Notes: a model not told the origin generated them from the letters alone. A stretch of 64,000 nt of DNA from Plotosus lineatus (GCA_024760905.1 CM045729.1:80126550-80190549), one strand, 5' to 3'; positions 32,541 through 43,786 are shown, numbered from the stretch's first letter. Made by a program: numbers and translations.

Positions 32541-32862
32541 CCCCCACCCCCCACACACACAACTAAGATGTCGTACAAGATATTGCTGAGAACTGTCTGT
32601 TTTTTGACACTTCTGTTGATAATCCAACACTTCACGTGCGTCTTCTGTTGATAATCCAACACTTCACATGCGTGTGCTCACAATGGACTGCCATGGATGC
32701 CAGCAATGGCGGACCAAGCCGGACTCAAGTCCATCACTATGAGCGACCAGAACTGCTGAAGTTCAGGAATTTCATAGATATTAGCTCATTTAATAGGGAT
32801 ATACCACCGGAATGTGACAACGAAAAACCCCGGAGGACACATAAAAGAATAAGAGGGGTGGA

Positions 32863-33840
32863 GTGAGACGCTGGATGAGAGCTAGACAGAACAGGCCCCC
32901 TCCACCCACACTACTGCTGGCCAACATACGCAGCTTACATAAACAATTCAGGGAGTTTGAAACGTGTGTGAAATTTCGTCATCAATATAATGAGAGTTGC
33001 CTTATATGTTTCTTGAAAACATGGTTAACAGACAGGATTGACAGTGCTAAACTTAGCCTCGATGGATTTAGTACCCCGATTCAACAGGACAGGGATGAAG
33101 CTGTCTGTCTTCCTTTCGACTTTTTCCCTTTTACTCGGGAGTCACCACAGCGAATCATCTGATTCGCACATTTGATTTGGCAGAGGTTTTACGTCGGATG
33201 CCCTTCCTGTCACAACCCTTTTTAGCAAGGGACAGAAACACGCTGACGACTTTTTGCTGCCTACTCTTTATGAAAGTCAGCAATGGTTCTTTTACATGCC
33301 TCTCACCATAGACAGTGAGAGACATGGCCCATCTTTGATAATCCGGACAGGGCTGAAGCTAAATCTGGTAAATCTAGTGGAGGCGGGGTAAGAATGCATG
33401 TCAACTCTAAGTGGTGCACAAATTATGTGATACGGGATACTCTCTGCACGCCTGACATAGAACTGCTGTGTGTGTCCTTCAGACCATTCTATCTAGCCTG
33501 GGAGTTTGGACAAGTGTTTATCATAGGGGTTTATATTCCACCCAATGGAAACAACAAACGTGCTACAGATGCATTGTGTGATTCAGTTTACAGAATGGAT
33601 ATGCTATCGGCGGATGCTCCTAAACTTATCCTCGGTGACTTTAATGGCTGCAGCCTAAAGTCATCGCAACCACACCTATATCACTATGTGAACTGTAAAA
33701 TATGGGGTGAGAGAACAATTGACCTTTGTTCTGGGACTATCAAGAATGCCTATAAATTGCGTTGTCAGCCACCAATTGAAACCTCCGATCACAATGCTGT
33801 TTATTTAATTCCATCTTACAAACAGACCCTTAAATCTTAA
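32863..33840 (+). pseudogene. CR1/L2-like endonuclease interrupted by a SINE
   Basis: N-terminal part LLANIRSLHKQFREFE and CLICFLKTWLTDR, stopping at QQDRDEA (33102). After the SINE it resumes DRAEAKSGKSSGGGVRMHV, then VFIIGVYIPPNGN, LILGDFNGC and ETSDHNAVYL, the last two being catalytic boxes. Removing the SINE and one TSD copy restores one frame, so the endonuclease was intact when the SINE arrived. Usual EWL Glu is Lys-Thr-Trp-Leu here. Confidence 0.8.
33103..33344 (-). repeat. Type 1 SINE, 5'-truncated, 16-bp TSD
   Basis: Flanked by GGACAGGGATGAAGCT (33087-33102) and GGACAGGGCTGAAGCT (33345-33360). It has the LINE-derived tail (GCGAATCATCTG, ACGTCGGATGCCCTTCCTGT) and body, but ends before the tRNA-like head. 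Confidence 0.9.
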
Positions 33841-34464
33841 AAAAAAAAAACAGTTGAAAAATCAGTGAAAATCTATTCCCCTGAACACCTTGATGAGTTG
33901 AAGGCATGCCTCGAAAGTACAGCTTGGGAGGTATTTGAGCAGGACTCTGACAGTGTTAATGAACTATGTGAAGTTGTTACATAAACTTCAGCATAGACTC
34001 TATTATAACAACTAAAACAATCAAGATCCATCCTAACAACAAACCATGGGTGACAAAAGAACTGAAAGCTTTGCTGTGTGTGAAGAAACGTACGTTCTGT
34101 TCCGGAGAAAAACATGGAGTTAAGTCAGCACAAAAGTATATTCTACAGTGTACCAAGGAGTGTAAGATTCGTTATAAGGAAAAACTAGAATCGAAATTCC
34201 GTGACAATCTTCGGGATGAATGGAAATGTCTCAAGATCATTATAGGAACCAATAAGAACCAATCAGACATCCATGCTAGTGATAGTGTAACATTTGCAAA
34301 TGAGCTTAATGACTTTTATTCTTGTTTTGATGTAAATGGCTTTTCGGAAGAAAGAAGGTTTTTTTCTGGACAACCTCATCATCAGTGGTAATCTTGAAAT
34401 TTCTACTGATGACGGTAGAGAAACGGTCCAGACAATATAGCTGCTGTGAGTCTTCAGGAATGCT

Positions 34465-35161
34465 ATGATCAGTTGTGTGATGTATTTCACGGTGTCTTCC
34501 AAAAAAACTCTTCTACATCATCAGATACCTGTCATATGGAAAACATCTCATATTGTTTCACTTCCGAAGATACCAAATCCCAAAGTTGGGAAAAGTTACC
34601 GCCCAGTTGCACTTACGTCTGTAGCCATGAAGCGCCTTGAAAGAATTGTTAAAAACCTACTAATGTGAGAAGTTGAAGAGCAACTAAATCCACTCCAGTT
34701 TGCCTACCAACAGAGAAGGGGTACAGACGACACTACGCCAACCCTCTTTAACCTCATCTACAAACATCTAGTAACCAGTGGTGCACATGTTAGAATCCTT
34801 TTTTCTGACTTCTCATCTGCTTTTAACACTATTAAACCCCATCTGCTTCTGTTGAAACTTTCCAATTTGCATGTAACCAGTAACTTAATCAGATGGATTA
34901 ACGCTTTCATGATTGACAGACCTCAGTGTTTTACTGTAAATGGAATAAAGTCCTCTATTGCCAGCCTGTCCACTGGAGCACAACAAGGTTGTTTTGTCAC
35001 ACATTCTGTTTATCATTTACACCAACGATTGTGTCAGTAAGGCAACAAACTGTTTTAACATCAGATTAGTTGATGATGCCACTATCGTTTCACTTCCTAA
35101 AGGGGAAATGAAGTACATCGCAATGTACATGATGTACATGATGAAATACATCGCAATGTAA
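34465..35161 (+). pseudogene. CR1/L2-like reverse transcriptase, broken
   Basis: Motifs: SLPKIPNPKVGKSYRPVALT (fingers, 34560-34617), FAYQQRRGTDDTTPTLF (about 34698), DFSSAFNTIKPHLL, LSTGAQQG and, after a frameshift near 34990, IRLVDDATIVSL. In the last the usual YADD is VDD. Frames 34465-34668, 34852-35040 and 34958-35161 carry the pieces, with stops at 34666 and elsewhere. Everything after about 35160 is displaced by insertions. Confidence 0.78.
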
Positions 35162-35164
35162 CAT

Positions 35165-35545
35165 GGTCTCACTTCATTTGGGCCTCAATATCACATTTTT
35201 GCAGCTGATCAGTTGAAAATCGGGGTGCAGGATCGCTGATACTAAGGTTGGGGGTTCGAGTCCCCACAAAGTTGTCACTGTCCCTCCAGTGCAACTAACT
35301 GGGTTATCAAAGGTGGGCCATGTCTCACATTGTCTATAGTGAGAGGCATGTAAAAGAACCATTGCTGACTTTCGTAAAGAGTAAGCTGCAAAGCCATCAG
35401 CATGTTTCTATCCCTTGCTAAAGGGTTGTGACAGGAAGGACATCCGAAGTAAAAACCTATGCCAAATCAAATGTGTCAATCAGATGATCCGCTGTGGCGA
35501 CTCTTGAAAATGGGAAAAAGCTGAAAAGAAAAGAAGAATAATGTA
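35165..35545 (+). repeat. Type 1 SINE, plus
   Basis: GGTTGGGGGTTCGAGTCCCC (B box), GTTATCAAAGGTGGGCCATG, GAACCATTGCTGACTTTCGT, then GGGTTGTGACAGGAAGGACA and GATCCGCTGTGGCGACTC (LINE-derived tail). The A-box part of the head is poor. Outside it, ACATGGTCTCAC at 35162-35173 and GTGAGACCATGT at 35569-35580 form an inverted pair. Confidence 0.8.
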
Positions 35546-35653
35546 AATCCAATTTGAAATTTGCAATGTGAGACCATGTAAGCCGCCATTGGTCCCCGCC
35601 TGCTTCCTGTGATGTAACTGGGTTGGTGGTCGTGAAGTTGTGTAAATATCACA

Positions 35654-36025
35654 ATGGATAGCACCGCATCAATGCATAATAATAAAAAGCCCTGAAGTAC
35701 CGGTCATCATTGTATCGCACCGGGCTGTACAAACAGCTATTGTAAACGTAAAGGTGAACACTTTCACAGGCTGTCTTCAAGCAACAGTAAGCTATTGACA
35801 GCCTGGCTCAGTGCATTGAAACGTGCCAACCCACCAGTGAACGAAAGCACGCACATTTGCAGTGCCCATTTCAGGACAGAAGATTATGTACACACATACA
35901 AATCCGACAAAACTGGTCCCATGGTGTGGTACAAAACCAGATCGTTGAAACCAGGATCAGTTCCGACTGTATTTGACTTTTCTGCATACAATATTACAAG
36001 CACAGCCAGACCAAACACAATGTAA
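35654..36025 (+). pseudogene. THAP-domain protein fragment
   Basis: From 35711 it reads CIAPGCTNSYCKRKGEHF, HRLSSSNSKLLTAWLSALKR, then CSAHFRTEDY and LKPGSVPTVFDF. That gives the C2CH zinc ligands (C-x4-C, then C-x2-H) and the conserved AVPTIF-like end of a THAP domain, about 90 residues, a sequence-specific DNA-binding fold. An upstream ATG (35654) is in frame but a TGA at 35693-35695 intervenes. The frame ends at 36025 without any transposase catalytic region. It could be the N-terminus of a P-element-like transposase or a retro-copied host THAP gene; the transposon origin is favoured by the setting. Confidence 0.7.
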
Positions 36026-36191
36026 TACAGTATCAGCACGTCAGCAAAGGGCAGAAAAACGAGCTCTCCAGGCTGAACACATAGCGGTATGGAATATTAG
36101 ACAACCATAGAGAACAACAAGACAGGCATAGATAATAACATGACAATTCTGACTTGATCTGTAAACCTAGCAACTATTCATGGGGCGTTCA

Positions 36192-38161
36192 AATACTTTC
36201 TTCCAGAAGAGAGAGGAGCATAGGGTGACTTGTAAAAGTGGTGGTAAGAGCACACAGGTAGCCTACATCTTGTGTAGGTGATGTATCTTGAAGGAAATAA
36301 GTGACTGCAAAGTAGTAGTGGGTGAGAGTGTTGCCAAACAGCCTAGGATGGTGGTGTGCAGGATGACGCTGATGATGGAGGAAGGCAAAGGCAGAGAAGA
36401 AGACAAAGTGGTGGAAGCTGAAAAAAGGAGAAGTGCCGTGTTGTCATTAAGGAGGAGTTAAAAATGGCTTTGGGTGGTCAGGAAGTGCTTCCAGATGACT
36501 GGACAACTACAGCTAATGTGACCAGGGAGACAGGTAGGGGAATACTGGGTGTGTCATCTGGAAGGTGTGGAGATAAGGAGATTTGGTGGAGGAATGAGGA
36601 AGTGCAGGAGTGTGTACAAAAGAATAGGTTAGCTAAGGAAAAGTGGGACATAGAGAGGACTGAAGAGGAATACAGGGAGACACAGCGTAAGGCAAAGGTA
36701 GCGGTGTCAAAGGACAAACAGAGGGCGTATGATGACTTGTATGCTCAGTTGGACAATAAGGAGGGAGAAAATGATTTATACAGGTTGGCACAGCAGAGAA
36801 TTAGAGAATAGAAGGATGTGCAGCAAGTTAAGCAAGATTAATGACAGAGGGAAATGTATTGACTGATGGCAGAAGTGTGCTATGAAGATGGAAGGAGTAC
36901 TTTGAAGAGCTGATGAATGAGGAAAATGAGAGAGAAAAAAAAGGATAGAAGAGGTGACTGTTGAGGACCAGGAAGTAGCAAAGATTAGTAAGGGTGAAGT
37001 GAGGAGGGCATTGAAGAGGATGAAGAATGGAAAGGCAGTTGGTCCTGATGACATACCGGTGGAGGTATGGAAGTGTCTAGGAGAGGTAGCAGTAGATTTT
37101 CTGACAAGAATATTCAATAGAGTCTTAGAGAGTGAGAGGATGCCAGAGGAATGGAGGAGAAGTGTGATGGTGCCCATTTTAAGAACAAGGGAGATGTGCA
37201 GAGTTGTGGCAACTACAGAGGGATAAAGTTGATAAGCCATACGATGACGTTATGGGAAAGAATTGCGGAGCTAGATTAAGGGCAGAGGTCAGCATTTGTG
37301 AACAACAGTTTGGTTTCATGCCAAGAAAGAGCACCACAGATGCAGTGTTTGCTTTGAGGATGTTAATAGGGAAGTTCAGAGAAGGTCAGATGGCCATTGT
37401 GCCTTTGTAGATCTGGAGAAAGCATATGACAGGGTGCTGAGAGAGGAACTGTGGTATTGCATGATGAAGTCTGGAGTGGCAGCGAGGTATGTTAGAGTGG
37501 TGCAGGACATGTATGAGAGATGTAACAGTGGTGAGGTGTGCTGTTGGTGAGCCATATGATGACGTTATGGGAAAGAATTGCGGAGCTAGATTAAGGGCAG
37601 AGGTCAGCATTTGTGAGCAACAGTTTGGTTTCATGCCAAGAAAGAGCACCACAGATGCAGTGTTTGCTTTGAGGATGTTAATAGAGAAGTACAGAGAAGG
37701 TCAGAGGGAACTGCACTGTGTCTTTGTGGATTTGGAAAAAACATATGACAGGGTTCCAAGAGAAGAACTGTGGTATTGCATGAGGAAGTCTGGAGTGGCA
37801 GAGAAGTATGTCAGAGTGGTGCATGACATGAGGATGGATAGGATCAGCAATGAGTACATCAGAGGAAAAGCATATATAAGATGTTTTGGAGACAAAGTCA
37901 GAGAGGTTAGACTCAGATGGTTTGGACATGTACAGAGGAGGGATAGTGAGTATATTGGTAGTAGGATGCTGAGGTTGGAACTACCAGGCAGAAGGCCTAG
38001 AGGAAGACCAAAGAGAAGATTCATGGACGTGGTGAAGGAGGACATGAAGGCAGTTGGTGTAAGAGAAAAAGATGCAGAGGATAGGGTGAAATGGAGGCAG
38101 ATGGTTTGCTGTGGTGACCCCTGAAGGGAAAAGCTGAAAGGATAAGAAGAAAAAGAAGAAG
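36192..38161 (+). mobile_element. RTE-like LINE copy E, 5'-truncated, rearranged
   Basis: Starts within the endonuclease at AATACTTTCTTCCAGAAGAG and ends with the AAGAAG tail. A 315-bp segment of the RT (37236-37550) is repeated at 37551-37865 in diverged form, and after HDM (about 37829) the sequence jumps to the C-terminal RMDRISNEYIRG. The two RT copies resemble different subfamilies (VVQDM versus VVHDM). The LINE lies inside the CR1/L2-like element. Confidence 0.88.
36464..38124 (+). pseudogene. LINE E linker, RT and C-terminal frames
   Basis: Frames 36464-36811 (LPDDWTTTANVTRETGRGIL and on), 36954-37226 (KNGKAVGPDDIPVEVWKCLG) and 37489-38124. The last contains FGFMPRKSTTDAVFALRML, VDLEKTYDRVPRE, then directly NEYIRGKAYIRCFGDKVRE and GRRPRGRPKRRFMDVV ending CCGDP. 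The FADD catalytic box is deleted, so no RT activity is possible. Confidence 0.85.
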
Positions 38162-38800
38162 CACAAATATTAAGGCAACTGTTCTTGATTCGAAATTATC
38201 CTGGAATGATCATGTTGACGATGTTTAGAAGAAATGTCAGCAGAGGTTGTACTTCCTCCATCGATTAAACACTTCTAAGATCCAGTCACACAGCGTTCCA
38301 CGACCGAAATCACGTACAAAAAGTTCTGAAAATCTGGTGGAGATGGTCGTAAGTGATACCTTTTGGTCAATTTTGGCTTGGCCGTGCTTTGTACTTGCTT
38401 TTTACGTGGTAAGATCAGCGGCGGCTGTTCCACTACTTAAATACTGCTTAAGCACGGCTAACCACATCCAGCAACGTGTAAGGCACCTTAGGCAAAACAC
38501 GTGTTCAAACGTGGGAAACATCTGCAAGTCACCACGGCTAATCACGGTCTCATCACGTCTGTATCACTGCCGATCATGTCTTTAGAGTGGGCGTAAAATG
38601 GGCACTCCACTGCTATAGCACTGCCATAGCACTGCCTAATCACAGGAGGCATCCTCATAAAGTTCTGAAAAGCTCTTGGATCTTCGTTACGCAGCTCATC
38701 TGGAATTCCGATCCCTCAAGGAATCAAATTAAAGTTGAGTTTGTCAAGCAGGGAATGCGCTTTGAATTCACGTCTTGTGGGCGTGGCCCGCAGCTCACGA

Positions 38801-38802
<2 letters not shown>

Positions 38803-38850
<48 letters not shown>
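38803..38850. repeat. GA microsatellite
   Basis: About 24 GA units inside the DNA transposon. Confidence 0.95.
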
Positions 38851-38853
<3 letters not shown>

Positions 38854-38977
38854 AATAACGCTTTAGTTTTTAGTTTAGTTTTTTAAGTTGTTTTAATTCA
38901 TGAGACGGTCATAAAGCCCCAGCTTAGGTCTCCTCCCAATCCAGTCATGCAACCAGATGTTCCGTACCACCCCCCTC

Positions 38978-39014
38978 CTCCTTCTTCTTCTTCTTCTTCT
39001 TCTTCTTCTTCTTC
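38978..39014. repeat. TTC microsatellite
   Basis: About 12 CTT units inside the DNA transposon, after a C-rich stretch. Confidence 0.93.
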
Positions 39015-40312
39015 TCTTATATGTTGGGCCTGTATCAATTAGTTCTGTTGCTGTTGAAGCATGAAGATGAGGACATCACGGCATTGAGGGTTCATGTTCA
39101 CCCCTTGACATCTTGACTGCAAGTGCCGAGGTCTGACGGGATTTTATATGCCGTGAATCAGAGGTGATACAGAAGTGATTAGGCAGTGATCAGTCGTATT
39201 TACAATGTGATCAAGGCATTAACGGGTTTAGGTAGTACTATGTACGTGCTATGTACATGGAAAAATCCATTTGTCAGTGATAAGCCGCTATATCTTGTGA
39301 TACCAACGTGTAACATCCGCCCAATGGCCGTGCTCTGGCCGTGACAGACCGTGACAGACCCCTAAACTTTTGCGTCTTATCACGTCTCCCCAAGTTTTTA
39401 TCACTGCCAGAACATGGATTACGTGTGTTTCATGTGTGTTGCACGTCTTTAGCACGTCTTTACCACGTGGTTGACCACAGTCTAAAATTTTGAGCAGTTC
39501 AAACCTTTTTTCCACGTCCACGCCGTTCAAAATTTTTCACCACATCCTGCCACGCCTAAAAATCAACTGTAAACTCGACATCAACATGAACAACACCGTC
39601 TGCTTCAACCATTTTTGGACGGGTTTTGGCCATAATTAAGCCTTAAAACGCTGTGTGACCGACCCATTAGAATCGATTGTTCACTCATGGTTCTTTTCTA
39701 CAAAACGTTTAATCTACTTTGTTGGTTTGATAACCTGTCTGTTCAAAACAAAGCAAAACTCAACAAAATTTTTAACACAGCACGAAAAATCATTGGCTCA
39801 GAATCAGTAACTTCTATTGTCCAAATTTACAAGGGGCAAATAGTTAAAAAAAAGTGCAGAAAATTTTAAATGACAGTTCTCGCTTTCTCTATTGTGACTT
39901 TGAATTTCTTCCATCAGGACGCCGTCTGTGCAGAACAAACAGGTTCCATCATTATTTTTTACCACCTGGTATTTGTTGTTTTAACAATAGTTAATCTTTT
40001 TTTTTTACTTGTTTGCCATCTTATCCCCAGGTAGCTCTTTTTTACAACTGTGTTTCGCTTCTTTATCTCAGCTTATTATTTATCGTATCTTACTGCAATC
40101 TTTTAGTGCTCGTTGGACAATATTTATTTGGACAATATTCATTTGGATAATACTTATTTATTTGTGTATGTGTTTTGTGGTTTTCGTATCTTTTGTATTT
40201 GTTGAAATGTATGTTGTGTTTCGGTGTTTGTTGTGTACTATGTGTTTTACGACATAACCAAAATTTCCCCTGGGATAATAAAGTATAATCTTATCTTATC
40301 TTACTTGCCTAG

Positions 40313-41093
40313 TTTGTGCACAGCATAAATCCCTCCACACCACCCCTCAGAGTCTCCTCCACCCCCCAACTCTACCCAAGTGACCTTAGTCAACATTTCT
40401 TCGATTTGACTTTGACTTGGTTTCATTACAGGCTTGACCCCTGCTCAAGGAAACAGTTATTTTGGTGATTAATGTCCGGTTTTCAAAAGCCTACTCTTTT
40501 ATTCCTTTACTCAAACTTCCCTCTGCGAATAAAACTGTTGAAGTTGTGAATGTGTTTTCAGAGTTTTCTGCCTTTGACTGGATGTCGTCGCAGCTCAAGG
40601 TCAACAACTGACTTCAAGTTTTGTGGATCCTTCTGTAAGCTAATTGGTATCAGTCTCACCTCTGGTTTCAATCCAGAATGTAATGGGTAGACTGAGAGAA
40701 TTAAGACTGGGAGACAACCTCCACAAAACCCTCATTGTGGAGCAGGTATGTGGCAGAGTACGTGCATAAAACCATGTGTTGCTCTTCTCCAGGCCTCTCC
40801 CCTTTCAAGTGTCAGTTTGGGTTTTGGGTTTCAACACCCGTTTTTCATGGAGCACGGAATGGATGTTGGGGCACAAGACTTTGTCTGATGATGCAGGCAT
40901 GTCTGGCGCCCTTCAGATGCTAATGCCAGACCAACTCTATGCTAATGCCAGACCAACTATCGACACAGAGCTGCACGACTACTCTGTAAATTGGCTCTGC
41001 AGTTTGTGGGTCCTGAGAATAGTTAATCTCATCTCTTACCGCTTTTGACCTCCTCCAACTATGTGGATTAATCCCACTTTTTTCTTGTTTCCC
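40313..41093 (+). mobile_element. Ty3/gypsy integrase remnant, copy 1
   Basis: Decayed sequence matching 60763-61622: GTTTGTGCACAGCATAAATC, CTCAAGGAAACAGTTATTTT, GGTTTTCAAAAGCCTACTCT, CCAGAATGTAATGGGTAGAC. In the better copy these words encode the catalytic core (FDFIxGLPSSQGN, RDRFSKA) and the SSGFxPxxNGxxxR region of a gypsy integrase. Here no frame is kept. The LINE copy F interrupts its right end. Confidence 0.65.
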
Positions 41094-42402
41094 AGGAATG
41101 GAGGAGAAGTGTGATGGTGCCCATTTTTAAGAACAAAGGAGATGTGCAGAGTTGCGGCAACTACAGAGGGATAAAGTTGATGAGCCATACGATGAAGTTA
41201 CGGGAAAGAATAGTGGAAGCTAGACTAAGGGCAGAGGTCAGCATTCGTGAGCAACAGTTTGGTTTCATACCAAGAAAGAGCACCACAGATGCAGTGTTTG
41301 CTTTGAAGATGTTAATAGAGAAGTACAGAGAAGGTCAGAGGGAACTGCACTGTGTCTTTGTGGATTTGGAAAAAGCATATGACAGGGTGCCAAGAGAAGA
41401 ACTGTGGTATTGCATGAGGAAGTCTGGAGTGGCAGAGAAGTATGTCAGAGTGGTGCATGACATGTATGAGAGATGTAAGACAGTGGTGAGGTGTGCTGTC
41501 GGCGTGACCGACGAATTCAAGATGGAGGTGGGACTGCATCAAGGATCAGCTCTAAGCCCCTACGTGTTTGCGATGGTGATGGACAGGCTGACAGACGAGG
41601 TTAGACAAGATTCCCCATGGACTATGATGTTTGCAGATGACATTGTGATCTGTAGTGAGAGCAGAGAACAAGTGGAGGAAAATCTAGAGAGGTGGAGGTA
41701 AGCCCTGGAAAGGAGAGAAATGAAGGTTAGTCTTAGAAAATCAGAATACATGTGTGTGAATAAGAAGGACCCAGGAAGAATGGTGACGTTAACGGGAGCA
41801 GAGATAAAGAAGGTGGAGGATTTTAAGTACTTAGGCTCAATGATCCGGAGCAATGGAGAGTGTGGAAAAGAGGTGAAGAAGCGTGTGCAGGCAGGCTGGA
41901 ATGGTTGGAGAAAAGTGTCCGGTGTGATGTGCGATAGGAGAGTGTCAGCAAGAATGAAAGGAAGAGTGTACAAGACGGTGGTGAGACCAGCGATGTTGTA
42001 TGGCCTAGAAAGTGGCGCTGAGGAAAAGGCAGGAGGCAGAGCTGGAGGTAGCAGAGATGAAAATGCTGTTCTCTCTGGGAGTAACAAGGATGGATAGGAT
42101 CAGAAATGAGTACATCAGAGGGACAGCCCATGTAAGATGTTTTGGAGACAAAGTCAGAGAGACTAGATTGAGATGGTTTGGACATGTACAGAGGAGGGAT
42201 AGTGAGTATATTGGCAGTAGGATGCTGACATTGGACCTACCAGGCAGAAGGCCTAGAGGAAGACCAAAGAAGAGATTTATGGATGTGGTGAAGGAAGACA
42301 TGAAGGTCATTGGAATAAGAGAAGAAGATACAGAGGACAGGGCGAGATGGAGGCATGGTTTGCTGTGGCGACCCCTGAAGGGAACAGCTGAAAGGAAAAG
42401 AA

Positions 42403-42405
<3 letters not shown>
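41094..42405 (+). mobile_element. RTE-like LINE copy F, 5'-truncated
   Basis: Begins at AGGAATGGAGGAGAAGTGTG within the RT and ends with AAGAAGAA, then a TA run. Relative to the paralogous uninterrupted segment at 61620-61780, about 150 bp of target was lost at the insertion. It belongs to the same subfamily as copy C, including the TAA after ENLERWR (41702-41704). Confidence 0.9.
41111..42400 (+). pseudogene. LINE F reverse transcriptase and C-terminus
   Basis: Frame 41111-41701 is a long clean [56 protein letters not shown]. After the TAA, 41720-42097 holds MKVSLRKSEYMC and the thumb, then a frameshift near 42010 leads to 42012-42400 with DRIRNEYIRGTAHVR, RGRPKKRFMDVV and the GDP-like end. 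Only the endonuclease half is missing. Confidence 0.87.

Positions 42406-42435
<30 letters not shown>
42406..42435. repeat. TA run at LINE F tail
   Basis: About 15 TA units directly after the LINE tail. Confidence 0.95.
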
Positions 42436-42437
<2 letters not shown>

Positions 42438-42439
<2 letters not shown>

Positions 42440-42830
42440 CGATAAAAATGCCTCTGTCTGGGATTCAAAGCCCAGCAAAGTCAGAAAGTTTATCCATCCT
42501 CTAAAAGTAGATATTGATGCTCGATTGTTTTCTAAGACACCTGCTAAAGCAGAAAGAGTTGCACTGAGTTCTTCTGCACAGTCCACCTGACTCTGGGGAG
42601 GAGCTGAACATGGAAGTGATGTCATTAACTGAGTCCTGTCTTGACGAGGAGACTGACTGGCTGCATTCTCATTTTAATTTTAGTGTAAAAATAGTGTGGT
42701 GACATGCAGTGCTATCACTGGGGATGTGACTGCACAATTTAAATAAAGAGGCAAAAACCCAGAGCAAAATGACATGCAATTTAATAACATCCTGTATTAT
42801 TTTTATATTAAAACTAATTAAAATGCATTA
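42438..42830 (+). repeat. Gypsy-associated repeat G3, copy 1
   Basis: Matches 61775-62160 and 24318-24690 (CAAAGCCCAGCAAAGTCAGA, GATGCTCGATTGTTT, GGTGACATGCA). It follows gypsy integrase in two of three places. Confidence 0.65.
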
Positions 42831-42837
42831 CTGATCG

Positions 42838-43015
42838 CAGCGCAGTGGTAGCTGGTGGTAATTTGCTGGATCACTGATCCCTAGGATTGGGGTTCAAGCA
42901 CCACTCGCCACAGATTGTCACTGTCTCCCCAGTACAGCTAACTGGGTTATCAAAGGCCAGCCATGTCTTTCACTGTCTATGGTGAGAGGTTCATGTAAAA
43001 GAACCATTTTAATCC
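42838..43015 (+). repeat. SINE head and body, tail missing
   Basis: GCGCAGTGGTAGCTGGTGGT, GGTTCAAGCACC (B box), GTTATCAAAGGCCAGCCATG, GTTCATGTAAAAGAACCATT. The identical truncation and position occur at 62165-62345, so the SINE predates duplication of this segment. Confidence 0.7.
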
Positions 43016-43194
43016 ACATATTACACAGGCAACATCTATTTCTCTTTTTTCTGACGTCAACGCCCAGCGTGTCCTCAGATTCCTGTTTTTGGCGAATCGC
43101 ACTACAGTAAGAGTCCCTGATATCATATCATACCTCTTTTGATACTTTCCTGCTGACCATGCTGGTAAACAGTGATTATTGGACAACTTTAGGT

Positions 43195-43475
43195 CTGCAA
43201 ATTTTCTAAGCTGCTTCTACCTAATTAGGGTTGCGGGGAGGCTGACTACAGTCTCCACCAACTCCGGGTGAACCATTCGTCAGAACATTTGGAATCACAA
43301 ATCAGCCAACTGTGCATGTTTTTGGACTGTGGGAGGAAACCGGAGTACCAGGAGGAAACCTGTGCAAATACAAGAACATCATGCCATACAGATACACCAA
43401 TGTTGTTCCCGGGAATCAAACCCAGGGCCTTCTTGCTGTGAGGTGGATATATTAATCACTGCACCACCATGCTGC
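43195..43475 (-). repeat. Fish SINE-like repeat, minus
   Basis: The minus strand begins GGCAGCATGGTGGTGCAGTG and has GGGTTTGATTCCCGGGAAC (B-box like), then CTCCGGTTTCCTCCCACAGT and AAAACATGCACAGT. The paralogous copy is 62565-62865. Confidence 0.72.
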
Positions 43476-43786
43476 CCTCCCAAATTATTAATCTTATTAC
43501 TAATATTCATTCCTTTTTTAATTGTTTTTGTTTGCTTTAAACATTGTCTAAGACCAATAAGTTTAAAACACGGACTCATTTGCCAAGCCACTTAATAATG
43601 CAGAGAGGTAATGTTTGCAGGGAGCCTGGAGCTTATCTCAGCCGACGCTAAGCGAAAGCGGGGTACACAGATCCATCGCAGGGAGAAGCTGAAATTTCAA
43701 AGTTAAAAATGTAAAGTTGGCTCCATCTGCTGTATGATTTGAAACACTGCAATTATTTTGACATTTTCATAGTTCACTGTTTTTGG

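Larger units (their letters stand above)
38285..39659. mobile_element. Non-autonomous DNA transposon with 13-bp TIRs
   Basis: GTCACACAGCGTT at 38285-38297 and its inverse at 39647-39659 delimit 1.37 kb lying inside the CR1/L2-like LINE. Both ends are rich in CACG words (ACACGTG, CACGTCT, CACGTAC, CACGGT), as expected for subterminal transposase-binding repeats. No transposase is encoded. TSDs are unclear (GATCCA left, GACCCA right). Superfamily unknown. Confidence 0.65.
32560..40310 (+). mobile_element. CR1/L2-like LINE broken by five insertions
   Basis: Pieces in order: leader and endonuclease start (32560-33102), SINE, endonuclease rest (33345-33840), linker (33841-34400), RT (34440-35160), then SINE, THAP fragment and LINE E (35165-38161). 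RT C-terminus follows (38163-38284), then a DNA transposon (38285-39659), then the LINE end (39660-40310) with a GATAATAAAGTATAATCTTATC terminal repeat-like tail. The C-terminal phrases QRLYFLHRLNTSK, IVHSWFF and RRLCRTN are typical of this clade. A 32-bp tandem duplication lies at 32610-32673. Confidence 0.78.

Noticed and set aside
32863..33162. A single frame running from the endonuclease into the SINE
   Set aside because: The last 20 codons are SINE sequence; the real endonuclease continues after 33345.
40009..40257. 82-codon hydrophobic frame in the CR1/L2-like 3' region
   Set aside because: It falls in the T-rich 3' UTR of the LINE and has no motif.
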